The notes under the pieces were generated by a model. That model saw only the letters and a list, made by a program, of their open reading frames with translations. It made no database searches and was not told the origin of the DNA. From NCBI RefSeq assembly GCF_000021925.1, contig NC_011830.1:1202501-1266500 (forward strand): a stretch of DNA of 64,000 nt, read 5' to 3'. Shown piece after piece: positions 16,897 through 25,071 of the stretch; position 1 is the first letter of the stretch, and each line of letters opens with the position of its first letter. Source of the stretch: Desulfitobacterium hafniense DCB-2. GTDB taxonomy: Bacteria; Bacillota; Desulfitobacteriia; Desulfitobacteriales; Desulfitobacteriaceae. The position numbers and the translations under genes were made by a program.

Positions 16897-17084
16897 AAAC
16901 GGACAGAACTCTGGAGAGTTCCGCAAGGACGCCGAAGGGGCAAGACAGCAAAGCTGTTCAATCTCTCAGGCAAAAGGACAGAGCGCATAGTTTGTGAACG
17001 ATGCTAAGGCAGGCGATAACTGCCAATAAGCGGGTTCGCAAATGCTCGTGTACCGGAGTCAAACTTAAGATTTGGCTTTTTTTT
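16897..17084 (+). ncRNA. Glycine riboswitch (single aptamer) with terminator expression platform
   Basis: The aptamer core is recognisable at about 16911-16986: GGAGAG (16913-16918), CGCCGAAGGGGCAA and CTCTCAGGCAAAAGGACAGA, the hallmark conserved segments of the glycine riboswitch. A helical region follows (GGCAG/CTGCC and GCGGGTTCGC), then a terminator at ~17056-17084 (AGTCAAA pairing with TTTGGCT, then a run of T). Only one aptamer is seen; no second CGCCGAAGG...AAAGGACAG set follows. It lies in the leader of the ACT / UPF0210 pair, so it probably controls those genes in response to glycine. Confidence 0.9.
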
Positions 17085-17133
17085 ATTGGTGAAAAGAAAG
17101 GAAAAAAACAAAAAAGAAAAGGGGTAAAGAAAA

Positions 17134-17436
17134 ATGAGCTTAGAACCAACCCGTGATACGTCCAATCGCGTGATTATTTCCATCTTAGGCAAGGATCAAA
17201 TAGGAATTATCGCCTGGCTGACCGGGCGCTTAGCTGAAAAATCCATCAATGTCCTGGATCTCAGTCAAACTATTCTCCAGGGTTTTTTCACCATGATTAT
17301 GATCGTGGATGTTACTCAATCCACGGCCTCCTCCTTAACCGAGCTCACCAAGCAATTGCAAAGCGAGGGAGAAGCCCGGGGCTTAAAGGTCAATGTCCAG
17401 CATGAAGATATTTTTGAATTCATGCATCGAGTATAG
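17134..17436 (+). CDS. ACT-domain protein (UPF0237 type)
   Basis: A 100-residue single ACT domain. VIISILGKDQIGIIAWLTGRL (~12-32) is the ACT strand-helix with the G-x-G-type ligand loop. The rest is a second strand-helix repeat (FFTMIMIVDVTQS). ACT domains bind amino acids, often glycine or serine. It is encoded just downstream of a glycine riboswitch and 11 bases before the UPF0210 gene, so it is a candidate amino-acid sensor or regulatory partner of that protein. Start ATG 17134 behind AAGGGG. Confidence 0.9.
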   Translation: MSLEPTRDTSNRVIISILGKDQIGIIAWLTGRLAEKSINVLDLSQTILQGFFTMIMIVDVTQSTASSLTELTKQLQSEGEARGLKVNVQHEDIFEFMHRV

Positions 17437-17447
17437 GGGGGATTATA

Positions 17448-18815
17448 GTGAAAATGCATCTGGCTCCTCAGGAAATACTGCAAACCATTGCAATGGTGGA
17501 AAATGAGAATTTAGACATCCGTACCATCACTATGGGCATAAGTCTGTTGGACTGTGCCGGAGATGATGTACAACAGGTGGAACAAAAAATCTACGATAAA
17601 ATTACCCGTCAAGCTGAGCATTTAGTCAGTGTAGGGGAAAGCTTAGCCGCTCGTTACGGCATTCCTATTGTCAATAAAAGAGTCTCGGTAACTCCGGTGG
17701 CCCTTTTAGGCTCCAACTTTAATCCCGAAGAAATGGTCCGCTTGGCTAAAGCCTTAGACAGAGCGGCCAAGACGGTGGGGATTAACTTCCTGGGAGGTTT
17801 TTCCGCCCTCGTTCAAAAAGGCTTAACCAAGGGAGACCGCTCCTTAATTGAAGCGATTCCCCAAGCCTTGGCGGAGACAGAGTTTGTCTGCTCCTCGGTG
17901 AATATCGGTTCCACCAAATCCGGAATCAATATGGATGCTGTGCTGAGGATGGGGGAAGTCATCCTGGACAGCGCCCGGCGGACAGCGGCTCAGGATGGCA
18001 TCGCCGCAGCCAAGCTCGTGGTCTTCTGCAACGCCCCGGAGGATAATCCCTTCATGGCCGGAGCCTTTCACGGCGTGGGAGAGCCGGAGGCGGTGATCAA
18101 CGTGGGGGTCAGCGGTCCCGGCGTCGTTGCCCATGCCGTCAAGAAAAGCCCCCAGGCGGATTTGGGAGAACTGGCCAACCTCATTAAACGAACCTCCTTT
18201 AAGATTACCCGCATGGGAGAATTGATTGGCAGAGAAGCTTCCCAAGCTTTGCAGGTTCCCTTCGGCATTGTGGATCTTTCCCTGGCACCGACCCCGGCTG
18301 TGGGAGACAGTGTAGCAGAAATTCTTGAGAACATGGGACTGGAACGCTGCGGCGCCCATGGGACCACGGCTGCTTTAGCCCTGCTTAATGATGCGGTGAA
18401 AAAAGGAGGAGCCATGGCATCCTCCCATGTGGGCGGTTTAAGTGGAGCCTTTATCCCTGTCTCCGAAGATGCAGGCATGATCGAAGCTGTGGAAGTCGGC
18501 GCCCTGAGCATCGAGAAGCTGGAGGCCATGACCTGTGTTTGCTCGGTGGGATTGGATATGATCGCTATCCCCGGAGATGTGGAGCCGGAAACCATCGCCG
18601 GGATTATCGCCGACGAGGCTGCTATCGGCATGATTAATAAGAAGACAACCGCGGTACGGGTGATACCGGCCATCGGCAAAAAGGTGGGGGATCGGGTTGA
18701 GTTCGGCGGACTGCTGGGCAGCGCCCCGGTGATTAAGCTGAACCCCTTCTCTTCCCGTGAATTTATCCGGCGGGGCGGCAGAATTCCTGCCCCCATAACC
18801 AGTCTATCCAACTAA
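17448..18815 (+). CDS. UPF0210 / DUF711 family protein
   Basis: A 455-residue member of the UPF0210 (DUF711, 'PFL-family') proteins. Recognisable segments include NENLDIRTITMGISLLDC (~15-32), NIGSTKSGINMDAVLRMG (~150-167), CNAPEDNPFMAGAFHGVGE (~190-208) and GLSGAFIPVSEDAGMI. The fold is related to glycyl-radical barrel enzymes, but the radical glycine motif is not obvious. No catalytic role is established as far as I know. GTG start at 17448 behind GGGGGG. It forms an operon with the ACT-domain gene under a glycine riboswitch, which points to a task in glycine or amino-acid metabolism. Confidence 0.9.
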   Translation: MKMHLAPQEILQTIAMVENENLDIRTITMGISLLDCAGDDVQQVEQKIYDKITRQAEHLVSVGESLAARYGIPIVNKRVSVTPVALLGSNFNPEEMVRLAKALDRAAKTVGINFLGGFSALVQKGLTKGDRSLIEAIPQALAETEFVCSSVNIGSTKSGINMDAVLRMGEVILDSARRTAAQDGIAAAKLVVFCNAPEDNPFMAGAFHGVGEPEAVINVGVSGPGVVAHAVKKSPQADLGELANLIKRTSFKITRMGELIGREASQALQVPFGIVDLSLAPTPAVGDSVAEILENMGLERCGAHGTTAALALLNDAVKKGGAMASSHVGGLSGAFIPVSEDAGMIEAVEVGALSIEKLEAMTCVCSVGLDMIAIPGDVEPETIAGIIADEAAIGMINKKTTAVRVIPAIGKKVGDRVEFGGLLGSAPVIKLNPFSSREFIRRGGRIPAPITSLSN

Positions 18816-18839
18816 AATTGTCCTTTGCTGAAAAAGAGA

Positions 18840-18869
18840 ATTGGAAAGTGATTCCAATCACATTTTTTT
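18840..18869 (+). terminator. Terminator of the ACT / UPF0210 operon
   Basis: ATTGGAA (18840-18846) pairs with TTCCAAT (18852-18858), followed by CACA-less spacer and seven T (18863-18869). Confidence 0.8.
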
Positions 18870-18951
18870 AGGGTAATTCAGGTTAGAATAAGTCATAAGC
18901 AAATGATTGAATCATAAGCAAATGGCCTGCAGGAAAAAGGGGGATTTTATA

Positions 18952-19287
18952 ATGGCACAAATTATGAAAAATATTGAGTTTTCCCAAGTTCTGGACCTGA
19001 AAGAGCTGATTACTTACCAACAGGGACAAGTGATCAGCCGCACCCTTGCTCAGACTCCTATCGTCAGCATTACCCTGTTTTCCCTGGATGAGGGGGAGGG
19101 AATCAGCACTCATACCACTTCGGGAGACGCCATGGTGCAGATTCTGGATGGCGAAGCGGAAATCACCATCGGAGATAAAGTCTTGATCGTGAAAGAGGGA
19201 GAGACCCTGATCATGCCCTCCGACGTTCCCCACGGTTTGGAAGCCAGGAAACGGTTTAAAATGCTTTTGACGGTGATTAAGTACTAG
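18952..19287 (+). CDS. Small cupin-domain protein
   Basis: A 111-residue single cupin barrel. The first half includes EGISTHTTSGDAMVQILDGE (two metal-type His/Asp positions around ~58-65), and the second half ends MPSDVPHGLEA with the second-motif His (~97). It is a likely small metal-binding enzyme or sensor; the substrate is unknown. AAAAAGGGGG before ATG 18952 fixes the start, although the frame is open upstream. Not obviously in an operon. Confidence 0.85.
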   Translation: MAQIMKNIEFSQVLDLKELITYQQGQVISRTLAQTPIVSITLFSLDEGEGISTHTTSGDAMVQILDGEAEITIGDKVLIVKEGETLIMPSDVPHGLEARKRFKMLLTVIKY

Positions 19288-19741
19288 GAATAATATTTTG
19301 ATGAGGCAGACGCGGGAGCCTGTCTCTTAGCTAAAGACGTGGGGATGTAGCTCTAGCACTGTGGGAAAGCGCTTGCCTCGCATGTAAGAAGTCGTGGGTT
19401 CGAATCCTATCATCTCTATCATGAAATAAATGACGGTATAATATCTGACCATTTTTAGGTATGTTCAGATTTATACCGTCTTTGTTTTATTAACAGATAT
19501 GTCTACAAAAAGCATAAAACGAATTCTTAACCATGCCAATAATATCGGAGTTCCTGTATTAAAAATGGGAATTATCTAGTGATGCAGATAAGCTAACTGC
19601 TATAAAGATAAATTAACCAGTAAATATGAACGCATAATATTCTGGCATATCTTTCGACTAGTGTAGCTCTTATTGGTTTAGCCTGGATTATTGTTTAAGT
19701 TTTAAGTAAAAATATGGTATAATAAGACGAGGTGGTTTTAG
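19288..19741. other. Gene-poor stretch with tRNA remnant, terminator and small gene fragments
   Basis: Besides the tRNA remnant, this stretch has a strong hairpin at ~19431-19479 (GACGGTATA ... TATACCGTC, inner TCTGA/TCAGA) followed by TTTGTTTT. Then come AT-rich fragments: a 26-codon piece from 19499 and the end of a hydrophobic peptide (ILAYLSTSVALIGLAWIIV, ending ~19699). These look like scraps of lost genes. The block leads into the antitoxin gene. Confidence 0.5.
19341..19418 (+). tRNA. Decayed tRNA-Ala(CGC), probably non-functional
   Basis: Acceptor arms GGGGATG/CATCTCT pair with two G-U wobbles. The anticodon arm CTTGC-CTCGCAT-GTAAG has anticodon CGC (Ala) and the T-arm GTGGGTTCGAATCCTAT is nearly intact. 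The D-arm is abnormal: GCTC is followed by TAGCACTGTGGGA and AAGC, an insertion plus a broken D-stem pair. No encoded CCA is seen. A matching 3' fragment lies at 20577-20634. Confidence 0.6.
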
Positions 19742-19933
19742 GTGAGAGATTTAGAAAAATTAATTGATGAGGTTAACGGCTCCATGGCGATGGAAGGAAT
19801 GCCACTTACGCAGTCTGATAAGGATAGAATCAGATATTGTGCAGGAAATGATAAATTGGTTGAGAAAACCATAGCTGAACTCGTTAAAAAGCATACAGCT
19901 GCCCACGACTATGACCATGAACAACAATTATGA
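19742..19933 (+). CDS. VbhA-like antitoxin of the Fic protein
   Basis: A 63-residue helical protein. Near the N-terminus it carries SMAMEG (residues ~14-19), which fits the [S/T]-x3-E-[G/N] inhibitory helix motif that blocks the ATP site of Fic adenylyltransferases. The remainder is a short helical bundle (DKDRIRYCAGNDKLVEKTI). It overlaps the downstream fic gene by 23 bases, typical of a coupled toxin-antitoxin pair. GTG start behind GAGGTGG. Confidence 0.85.
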   Translation: MRDLEKLIDEVNGSMAMEGMPLTQSDKDRIRYCAGNDKLVEKTIAELVKKHTAAHDYDHEQQL

Positions 19934-20525
19934 TTACAGTTATGAATGGGATCACAAATATTGCTATCCCCATTCTAATGTGCTGATAAACAAGCTGAGA
20001 ATTGAGGATGCGGAAAAACTGCGCATAGCAGAAAGAGAAATCACCTCTTTGCGAATTGCAAATGCCAAATTAAACGTTATACGAGGTGATTTTGATCTGC
20101 TTCATTTGAAAACGATCCACAAGTATGTATTCGGCGATGTTTACGAATGGGCTGGCAAACTTCGATGCGTTAACGTGGCAAAAGGCAATATGTTCTGCAA
20201 CTATCAGTTTATTGAACCAAATGCCCATATACTATTTCGGAAATTAAAAGAAGAAAACTACCTTAAAGACGTCCCCCGAGATGAAGTTCCACTTCGTTTG
20301 GCGTTCTACCTTAGCGAGATTAATGCCCTACACCCTTTTAGGGAAGGTAACGGTAGAGTGCAAAGGCTCTTTATCGAATATCTGGCTGAAAACATAGGTT
20401 ATCAAGTGGACTTTTCTCAAGTGACCGACAAGCAGATGGTTGAAGCAAGCGCTGCTTCTTTCTTGTGTGATTATGCTAAAATGAATGAGATTTTGATGGC
20501 GATAACCGAACCTCTTTCTGAATAA
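19911..20525 (+). CDS. Fic-domain AMP-transferase toxin
   Basis: A 204-residue protein. The catalytic Fic motif HPFREGNGRVQR (~141-152) is complete, with His for target activation, the E/GN anion hole and Arg. Upstream is the beta-hairpin flap region (GDVYEWAGKLRCVNVAKGN ~75-93). It would attach AMP to a target protein (DNA gyrase or topoisomerase IV subunits in known VbhT/FicT systems) unless inhibited by the antitoxin. It has no N-terminal inhibitory helix of its own, so the separate 63-residue protein supplies it. Start at ATG 19911 or 19917. Confidence 0.92.
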   Translation: MTMNNNYDYSYEWDHKYCYPHSNVLINKLRIEDAEKLRIAEREITSLRIANAKLNVIRGDFDLLHLKTIHKYVFGDVYEWAGKLRCVNVAKGNMFCNYQFIEPNAHILFRKLKEENYLKDVPRDEVPLRLAFYLSEINALHPFREGNGRVQRLFIEYLAENIGYQVDFSQVTDKQMVEASAASFLCDYAKMNEILMAITEPLSE

Positions 20526-20576
20526 CAAATATTAACAATCAATCAAGCACTATTTTGAGGGTGCTTTAAGCACGGA

Positions 20577-20634
20577 CCGGGAGAGCGCTTGCTTCGCATG
20601 TGAGAAGTTGTGGGTTCGAGTCCCATCATCTCCA
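20577..20634 (+). tRNA. 3' fragment of tRNA-Ala(CGC)
   Basis: This carries the anticodon arm (CTTGC-TTCGCAT-GTGAG), the T-arm GTGGGTTCGAGTCCCAT and the acceptor 3' strand CATCTCC. The 5' acceptor and D-arm are replaced by unrelated sequence. It matches the 3' half of the copy at 19341-19418 with mostly transitional differences. It is a truncated duplicate and not a functional tRNA. Confidence 0.75.
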
Positions 20635-20905
20635 TCCCAAAAGACATACCTTGTCATATATTACTATCTGGAATTCGTCTGTGCGAGTCTTTTTCGTTTT
20701 AGGGGAGGGGTTCCTGTGATAAAGCAAACCAAAGAAAGCTTAGACATTTTGTTCCCTGTGTAAAAAATAAAAAATCTGCCACAATATATGTGACAGAAAT
20801 GTGAATTTCTTTGATTTCTTGTACTTAATGTACCATAAAATGAGAAAAATTACAAGCCTTGTACTGAGTAGGCTCCAGGTGTATTAAGTATATGAGGTGA
20901 TTAAA
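20635..20905. other. AT-rich intergenic stretch after the tRNA fragment
   Basis: A short open stretch (MIKQTKESLDILFPV-like, about 20717-20763) has GGGGAGG nearby but looks too short to call. CTGCCACAATATATGTGACAG near 20776-20796 forms a small hairpin. Nothing else is supported. Confidence 0.35.
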
Positions 20906-21820
20906 ATGGAACAGAAAAGTGTAACGGCACTGGTCAGCACATTTTCCAGGGCATACCACGCAGAGAACAATGAAGTGAAAATTTTTAATGACAGTATGGC
21001 AAGGCTCTTCTTAAGCGAAGAAGAATACGGACAAATATCGAAAAATATGGCGGAAGGTATTGGGTTTTTTAATCCGTCCTTTAAAGGGACACCGGATGAG
21101 GCTTTAAGATGGGTAGTGGATAATCAACTATCTCCTTCACCCCTTGGCAGAGCGGCATTTACAGAAAAAGCACTTTACGCTGCAGTGTCAAGCGGCGCAA
21201 GACAGTATCTGATTCTGGGTGCAGGGTATGACAGTTTTGCCTATCGCCAGCCTGCTTGGGCTAAGGAAATACAGATTTTTGAGATTGATCACCCAGCTAC
21301 GGCAAAGGATAAAAGGGCTAAACTGGAAAAGGCCAAGCTAACCATACCCGATAATGTCCAATATATTACGGCCGATTTTATGAAACAAGAATGGCAGACG
21401 GCCTTGACTCAAAACATTAAATTTAATAAAAACCAAACCAGCTTTTGCAGTATTTTAGGCGTTGTCTATTATCTTTCGGTGCAAACATTTGTAGATCTGA
21501 TTTCTGGGCTCAGTGCTCTTTTACCTGTGGGTAGTTCTATTGTATTTGACTATCCTGATGAAAACACCTACACCGACAAAGGGGGAGAACGGGCAAAAAA
21601 ACAAGCGATGTTGGCAGCGACGGCCAATGAAAAAATGCTTGCCGGCTATTCTTATGAAGATATGGAGAATGTACTTTCCTCCCACGGGTTCTTGATATAT
21701 GAGCATCTAACGCCTGGGGAAGTGACAGGACAATATTTTGAAGCCTACAATCACGCCAATCCTTTGCATCCGATGACTGCATTTGACAATGTGAATTATT
21801 GCCTTGCGGTAAGAAAATAA
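20906..21820 (+). CDS. Class I SAM methyltransferase, LCMT/TIGR00027-like
   Basis: About 304 residues. The SAM-binding segment is YLILGAGYDSFAYR (~99-112), followed by the adenine-strand FEIDHPATAKDKRAKLE. This matches leucine-carboxyl-methyltransferase-like proteins that methylate carboxyls or small molecules such as polyketides. The start is ATG 20906, six bases after TGAGGTG; an in-frame GTG at 20897 is inside that site. The target is unknown. A GTATGTC terminator pair lies at 21864-21898. Confidence 0.85.
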   Translation: MEQKSVTALVSTFSRAYHAENNEVKIFNDSMARLFLSEEEYGQISKNMAEGIGFFNPSFKGTPDEALRWVVDNQLSPSPLGRAAFTEKALYAAVSSGARQYLILGAGYDSFAYRQPAWAKEIQIFEIDHPATAKDKRAKLEKAKLTIPDNVQYITADFMKQEWQTALTQNIKFNKNQTSFCSILGVVYYLSVQTFVDLISGLSALLPVGSSIVFDYPDENTYTDKGGERAKKQAMLAATANEKMLAGYSYEDMENVLSSHGFLIYEHLTPGEVTGQYFEAYNHANPLHPMTAFDNVNYCLAVRK

Positions 21821-21863
21821 GCATAATCTTCACTTGAGAAGACTTTTTCCACTATTGTTCTCC

Positions 21864-21900
21864 AAAGACATACTTTCTCACAAGGAGGGTATGTCTTTTC
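21864..21900 (+). terminator. Terminator after the methyltransferase gene
   Basis: AAAGACATAC pairs with GTATGTCTTT around a loop containing AAGGAGG, and TTTCTT follows. Confidence 0.75.
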
Positions 21901-21984
21901 TTATAAGATAAAGCGCAGTATTATGGATTCAGCGCTCGCATCCAAATCACATAGACAACAAAAATCTTACAAGGAGAAATATCA

Positions 21985-22359
21985 ATGGATATAAACAAAT
22001 TTGTAACTCAGTACTGGAATCATATTGCTACCCAGAACGAAGAAGAATTACCAAAGTATTTTCACGAAGATGCCTGTATCCGATGGCATAATACAAATGA
22101 GCAATTTAATGTCAAAGAATTTCTGAGAGCCAATTGTGATTATCCTGGAAGCTGGAGTGGCGAAGTTGAACGAATAGAACACATTGGCAATAGTGTGATT
22201 ACTGTTACACGTGTTTGGTCAAAGGAAAATTCCTTTCATGTGGCTTCATTTTTTGAGATGAGCGAAGATAAGATAAAGGTCCTGGACGAATACTGGGGTG
22301 ATGATGGCACAGCTCCTCAATGGAGAATAGATAAAAATATAGGCAAGCCGATTCGATAA
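21985..22359 (+). CDS. NTF2/SnoaL-like small protein
   Basis: A 124-residue cone-shaped alpha/beta barrel of the NTF2 superfamily (YFHEDACIRWHNTNEQFNV ~26-44, WSGEVERIEHIGNSVITVTR ~57-76, VASFFEMSEDKIKVLDEYWG ~86-105). Such folds act as small isomerases, hydrolases or ligand binders; the function is not readable here. ATG 21985 behind CAAGGAGAAATATCA. Confidence 0.8.
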   Translation: MDINKFVTQYWNHIATQNEEELPKYFHEDACIRWHNTNEQFNVKEFLRANCDYPGSWSGEVERIEHIGNSVITVTRVWSKENSFHVASFFEMSEDKIKVLDEYWGDDGTAPQWRIDKNIGKPIR

Positions 22360-22513
22360 GCTAGAGTTTGTTTTGGCAAAAAAGAGCAGGATAATCCTCA
22401 TCAGGCGTTAAATATTGTATACATGGTGTAAAAAGGTTGATACTTATAAGAAATGTAGGTAAATTAAAACCATGCCTCAGCAGGAGGAAAAACCTAGAGT
22501 ATGGAGGATGGAC

Positions 22514-24865
22514 ATGATACGTTTAATTGAAAACGGTATATACCTTATTCAAGGTAAGCAAGCCTTGGAGGTAAAAGATACAAATGTTCTTTGGGATCTT
22601 AATGGTCAGACCGTTGATCCGGAGCAGCTTTCCACGGAAGAATTCCCGGATCGTGAAAAGGCCCGTAAAAATACCATGGCTTATCAGATTCTCTCCCGGC
22701 ATAATGCCTCCGGAAACATGGATGATCTGAAGATTCGCTTTGATGCCTTAACTTCTCATGACATCACCTATGTGGGGATTGTGCAGACGGCAAGGGCCAG
22801 CGGCTTGAAGGAATTCCCGATTCCCTATGTGCTGACCAACTGCCATAACAGTTTGTCGGCGGTGGGTGGAACCATCAACGAAGATGATCATGTCTTCGGT
22901 TTGTCTGCGGCTCAAAAATACGGCGGTATCTATGTTCCTGCCCATCAAGCGGTCATCCATCAATATATGAGGGAGATGATGACAGGCTGCGGCAGCATGA
23001 TTCTGGGCTCGGACAGCCATACCCGTTACGGCGCCTTTGGCACCATGGGAGTGGGGGAAGGGGGACCGGAGCTGGTCAAGCAGCTTCTCAGCAAAACCTA
23101 TGATGTGAAATATCCCGGTGTGGTGGCCATCTATCTGGAAGGCAAGCCCCGCCCTGGCGTAGGTCCCCAGGACGTAGCCCTGGCCATTATCGGAGCCGTC
23201 TTTAAGAATGGCTTTGTTAAGAATAAGGTCATGGAATTTGTGGGCCCCGGCATTGAGAATCTATCAGTGGACTTCCGCAGCGGTATTGATGTCATGACTA
23301 CAGAAACCACTTGCTTAAGCTCCATTTGGACCACCGACGATCAAGTGAAGAAGTATTATGATATCCATGGCCGCAGTGAAGCTTATGCCAAGCTGGAGCC
23401 GGGAGAAGTGGCCTATTATGACGGTATGGTGGTGGTGGATTTAAGCAAAATCGTGCCCATGATCGCTATGCCTTTCCATCCCAGCAATACCTTTACCATT
23501 GCCGAGCTCAATGAGAACCCTTACGATATCCTTAAACAGGTGGAAGCAGAGGCAAGAAAGCAGCTGGATAATCCCCGGATTAAGTTCAATCTGACGGATC
23601 GGATCGTCAAGGGCCGGCTCCATGTGGATCAGGCCATCGTGGCAGGCTGTGCCGGCGGAAGCTTTGAAAACATTATGGATGTGGCCGCTATCCTGGACAG
23701 CCAATCGGTGGGGAACGACTACCTGTCCTTCAGCGTCTATCCTTCCAGCCAGCCCATTTATTATGAACTCATTAAGCGGGGCGCTATCGGCAAGCTGATG
23801 CAGGCCGGAACACTGATCAAGACAGCTTTCTGCGGTCCTTGCTTTGGAGCCGGGGATGTGCCTGCCAACGGCCAATTCAGCATTCGTCATACCACGAGGA
23901 ACTTCCCTAACCGGGAAGGCTCCAAACCCGGAGAACTGCAGATATCTTCAGTTGCCTTGATGGACGCACGTTCTATTGCCGCCACAGTGATTCGCGGTGG
24001 CCGGCTGACCCCGGCGACGGAGATTGATTTTACTCCCGCAGAAGCTGATTATGAATTTAATGCCGATATCTATGCCAAGAGAGTGTATCAAGGTTTCGGC
24101 AAACCCCTCCTTAAGTCGGAATTGAAGTTCGGCCCCAATATTGCCGACTGGCCGGAGATGATTGCCCTCCCCGAGAATATTCTCTTGAAATTTGCGGCTG
24201 TCATTCACGATCCTGTCACCACCACCGATGAGTTGATTCCTTCGGGAGAAACCTCCTCTTACCGCTCCAACCCTCTGCGACTTGCAGAATTTACCCTTTC
24301 CCGGAAAGAGCCTCAGTATGTGGAACGTGCCAAAGGGGTGCAAGCCTTGGAGAAAGAACGCCGCAGCCTGGTGGCCGGTGCCAAGGATTTGACCGGCCTG
24401 AGCGACGGTTTGCGCGGGTTGGGAGAGCGAATCCTTCAGGCGGCCCCTGCTTATACCCAGCTGCAGGAGGCACTGGCCAATACCGGGATCGGTACAGTGA
24501 TCTATGCCGTGAAGCCTGGGGATGGTTCAGCCCGGGAGCAGGCTGCATCCTGTCAGAAGGTCCTGGGAGGATGGGCCAATATTGCTCAGGAGTACGCTAC
24601 CAAACGTTACCGGAGCAACCTGATCAACTGGGGAATGTTGCCCTTTACCTGGGATAATGACCCTGAGATCGTTTTCCATGTGGATGATGTGCTTTTTGTC
24701 CCGGGAATTCGCCAGAGCATCATCAGTGAAGCCGAAACGGTTACAGGGCAGTTGTTTACTGCTCATGGGATTAAAGAGGTTAAGCTTCAGCTCAATCCGC
24801 TGACTCAGGACGAGAGAGAGATTATCCTCCAGGGAAGCCTTATTAACTACTATGCCGCCAACTGA
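22514..24865 (+). CDS. Aconitase-family hydratase (YbhJ-like)
   Basis: About 783 residues. Cluster-ligand cysteines appear in TNCHNS (~111), VAGCAGGS (~377) and FCGPCFGAG (~449-452). The catalytic swivelling domain follows with VIRGGRL. It would isomerise citrate/isocitrate or a related hydroxy acid using a [4Fe-4S] cluster. ATG 22472 begins the open frame, but GGAGG at 22503 sits ideally before ATG 22514. It likely feeds a partial TCA pathway together with pckA downstream. A bidirectional terminator follows at 24893-24943. Confidence 0.88.
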   Translation: MIRLIENGIYLIQGKQALEVKDTNVLWDLNGQTVDPEQLSTEEFPDREKARKNTMAYQILSRHNASGNMDDLKIRFDALTSHDITYVGIVQTARASGLKEFPIPYVLTNCHNSLSAVGGTINEDDHVFGLSAAQKYGGIYVPAHQAVIHQYMREMMTGCGSMILGSDSHTRYGAFGTMGVGEGGPELVKQLLSKTYDVKYPGVVAIYLEGKPRPGVGPQDVALAIIGAVFKNGFVKNKVMEFVGPGIENLSVDFRSGIDVMTTETTCLSSIWTTDDQVKKYYDIHGRSEAYAKLEPGEVAYYDGMVVVDLSKIVPMIAMPFHPSNTFTIAELNENPYDILKQVEAEARKQLDNPRIKFNLTDRIVKGRLHVDQAIVAGCAGGSFENIMDVAAILDSQSVGNDYLSFSVYPSSQPIYYELIKRGAIGKLMQAGTLIKTAFCGPCFGAGDVPANGQFSIRHTTRNFPNREGSKPGELQISSVALMDARSIAATVIRGGRLTPATEIDFTPAEADYEFNADIYAKRVYQGFGKPLLKSELKFGPNIADWPEMIALPENILLKFAAVIHDPVTTTDELIPSGETSSYRSNPLRLAEFTLSRKEPQYVERAKGVQALEKERRSLVAGAKDLTGLSDGLRGLGERILQAAPAYTQLQEALANTGIGTVIYAVKPGDGSAREQAASCQKVLGGWANIAQEYATKRYRSNLINWGMLPFTWDNDPEIVFHVDDVLFVPGIRQSIISEAETVTGQLFTAHGIKEVKLQLNPLTQDEREIILQGSLINYYAAN

Positions 24866-24892
24866 AGCTGCCTCATTCCGATGAGATAATAG

Positions 24893-24943
24893 AAAAAAAC
24901 TATGCAGAGCCTGGTGAAAGCCAGCCGCGCTGCATAGTTTTTT
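24893..24943. terminator. Bidirectional terminator between aconitase-like gene and pckA
   Basis: AAAAAACTATGCAG and CTGCATAGTTTTTT pair across a 22-base loop, with A/T runs on both sides. Confidence 0.9.
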
Positions 24944-25071
24944 CGTATATTAATCATCAAAAATGAAAAAATGGGTGCCAAATTCCATGCGCTACTGCTA
25001 TAATGGTGAATGTGTATTGCACGTCCCATGTATTTTGTATATTTTAATCACGGAAAAGGAGCAGCGTTATC

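Larger units (their letters stand above)
19362..20634. mobile_element. Candidate integrated cassette bounded by tRNA-Ala direct repeats
   Basis: The two ~57-bp tRNA-Ala(CGC) 3' halves (about 19362-19418 and 20577-20634) form a direct repeat. Between them lie only the antitoxin, fic and short debris. No integrase is present inside. The pattern fits a small element or remnant once integrated at a tRNA gene, with the repeat halves as attachment sites. Both copies have drifted, so it is old. Confidence 0.45.

Noticed and set aside
16986..17050. Second glycine aptamer
   Set aside because: No second CGCCGAAGG / AAAGGACAG set is present; the segment only has small hairpins and the terminator lead-in.
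19341..19418. Functional tRNA-Ala
   Set aside because: The D-arm has an insertion and a broken pair, so it is treated as decayed.
20717..20763. Tiny open frame after the tRNA fragment
   Set aside because: Fifteen codons with no promoter or conserved feature that I can see.
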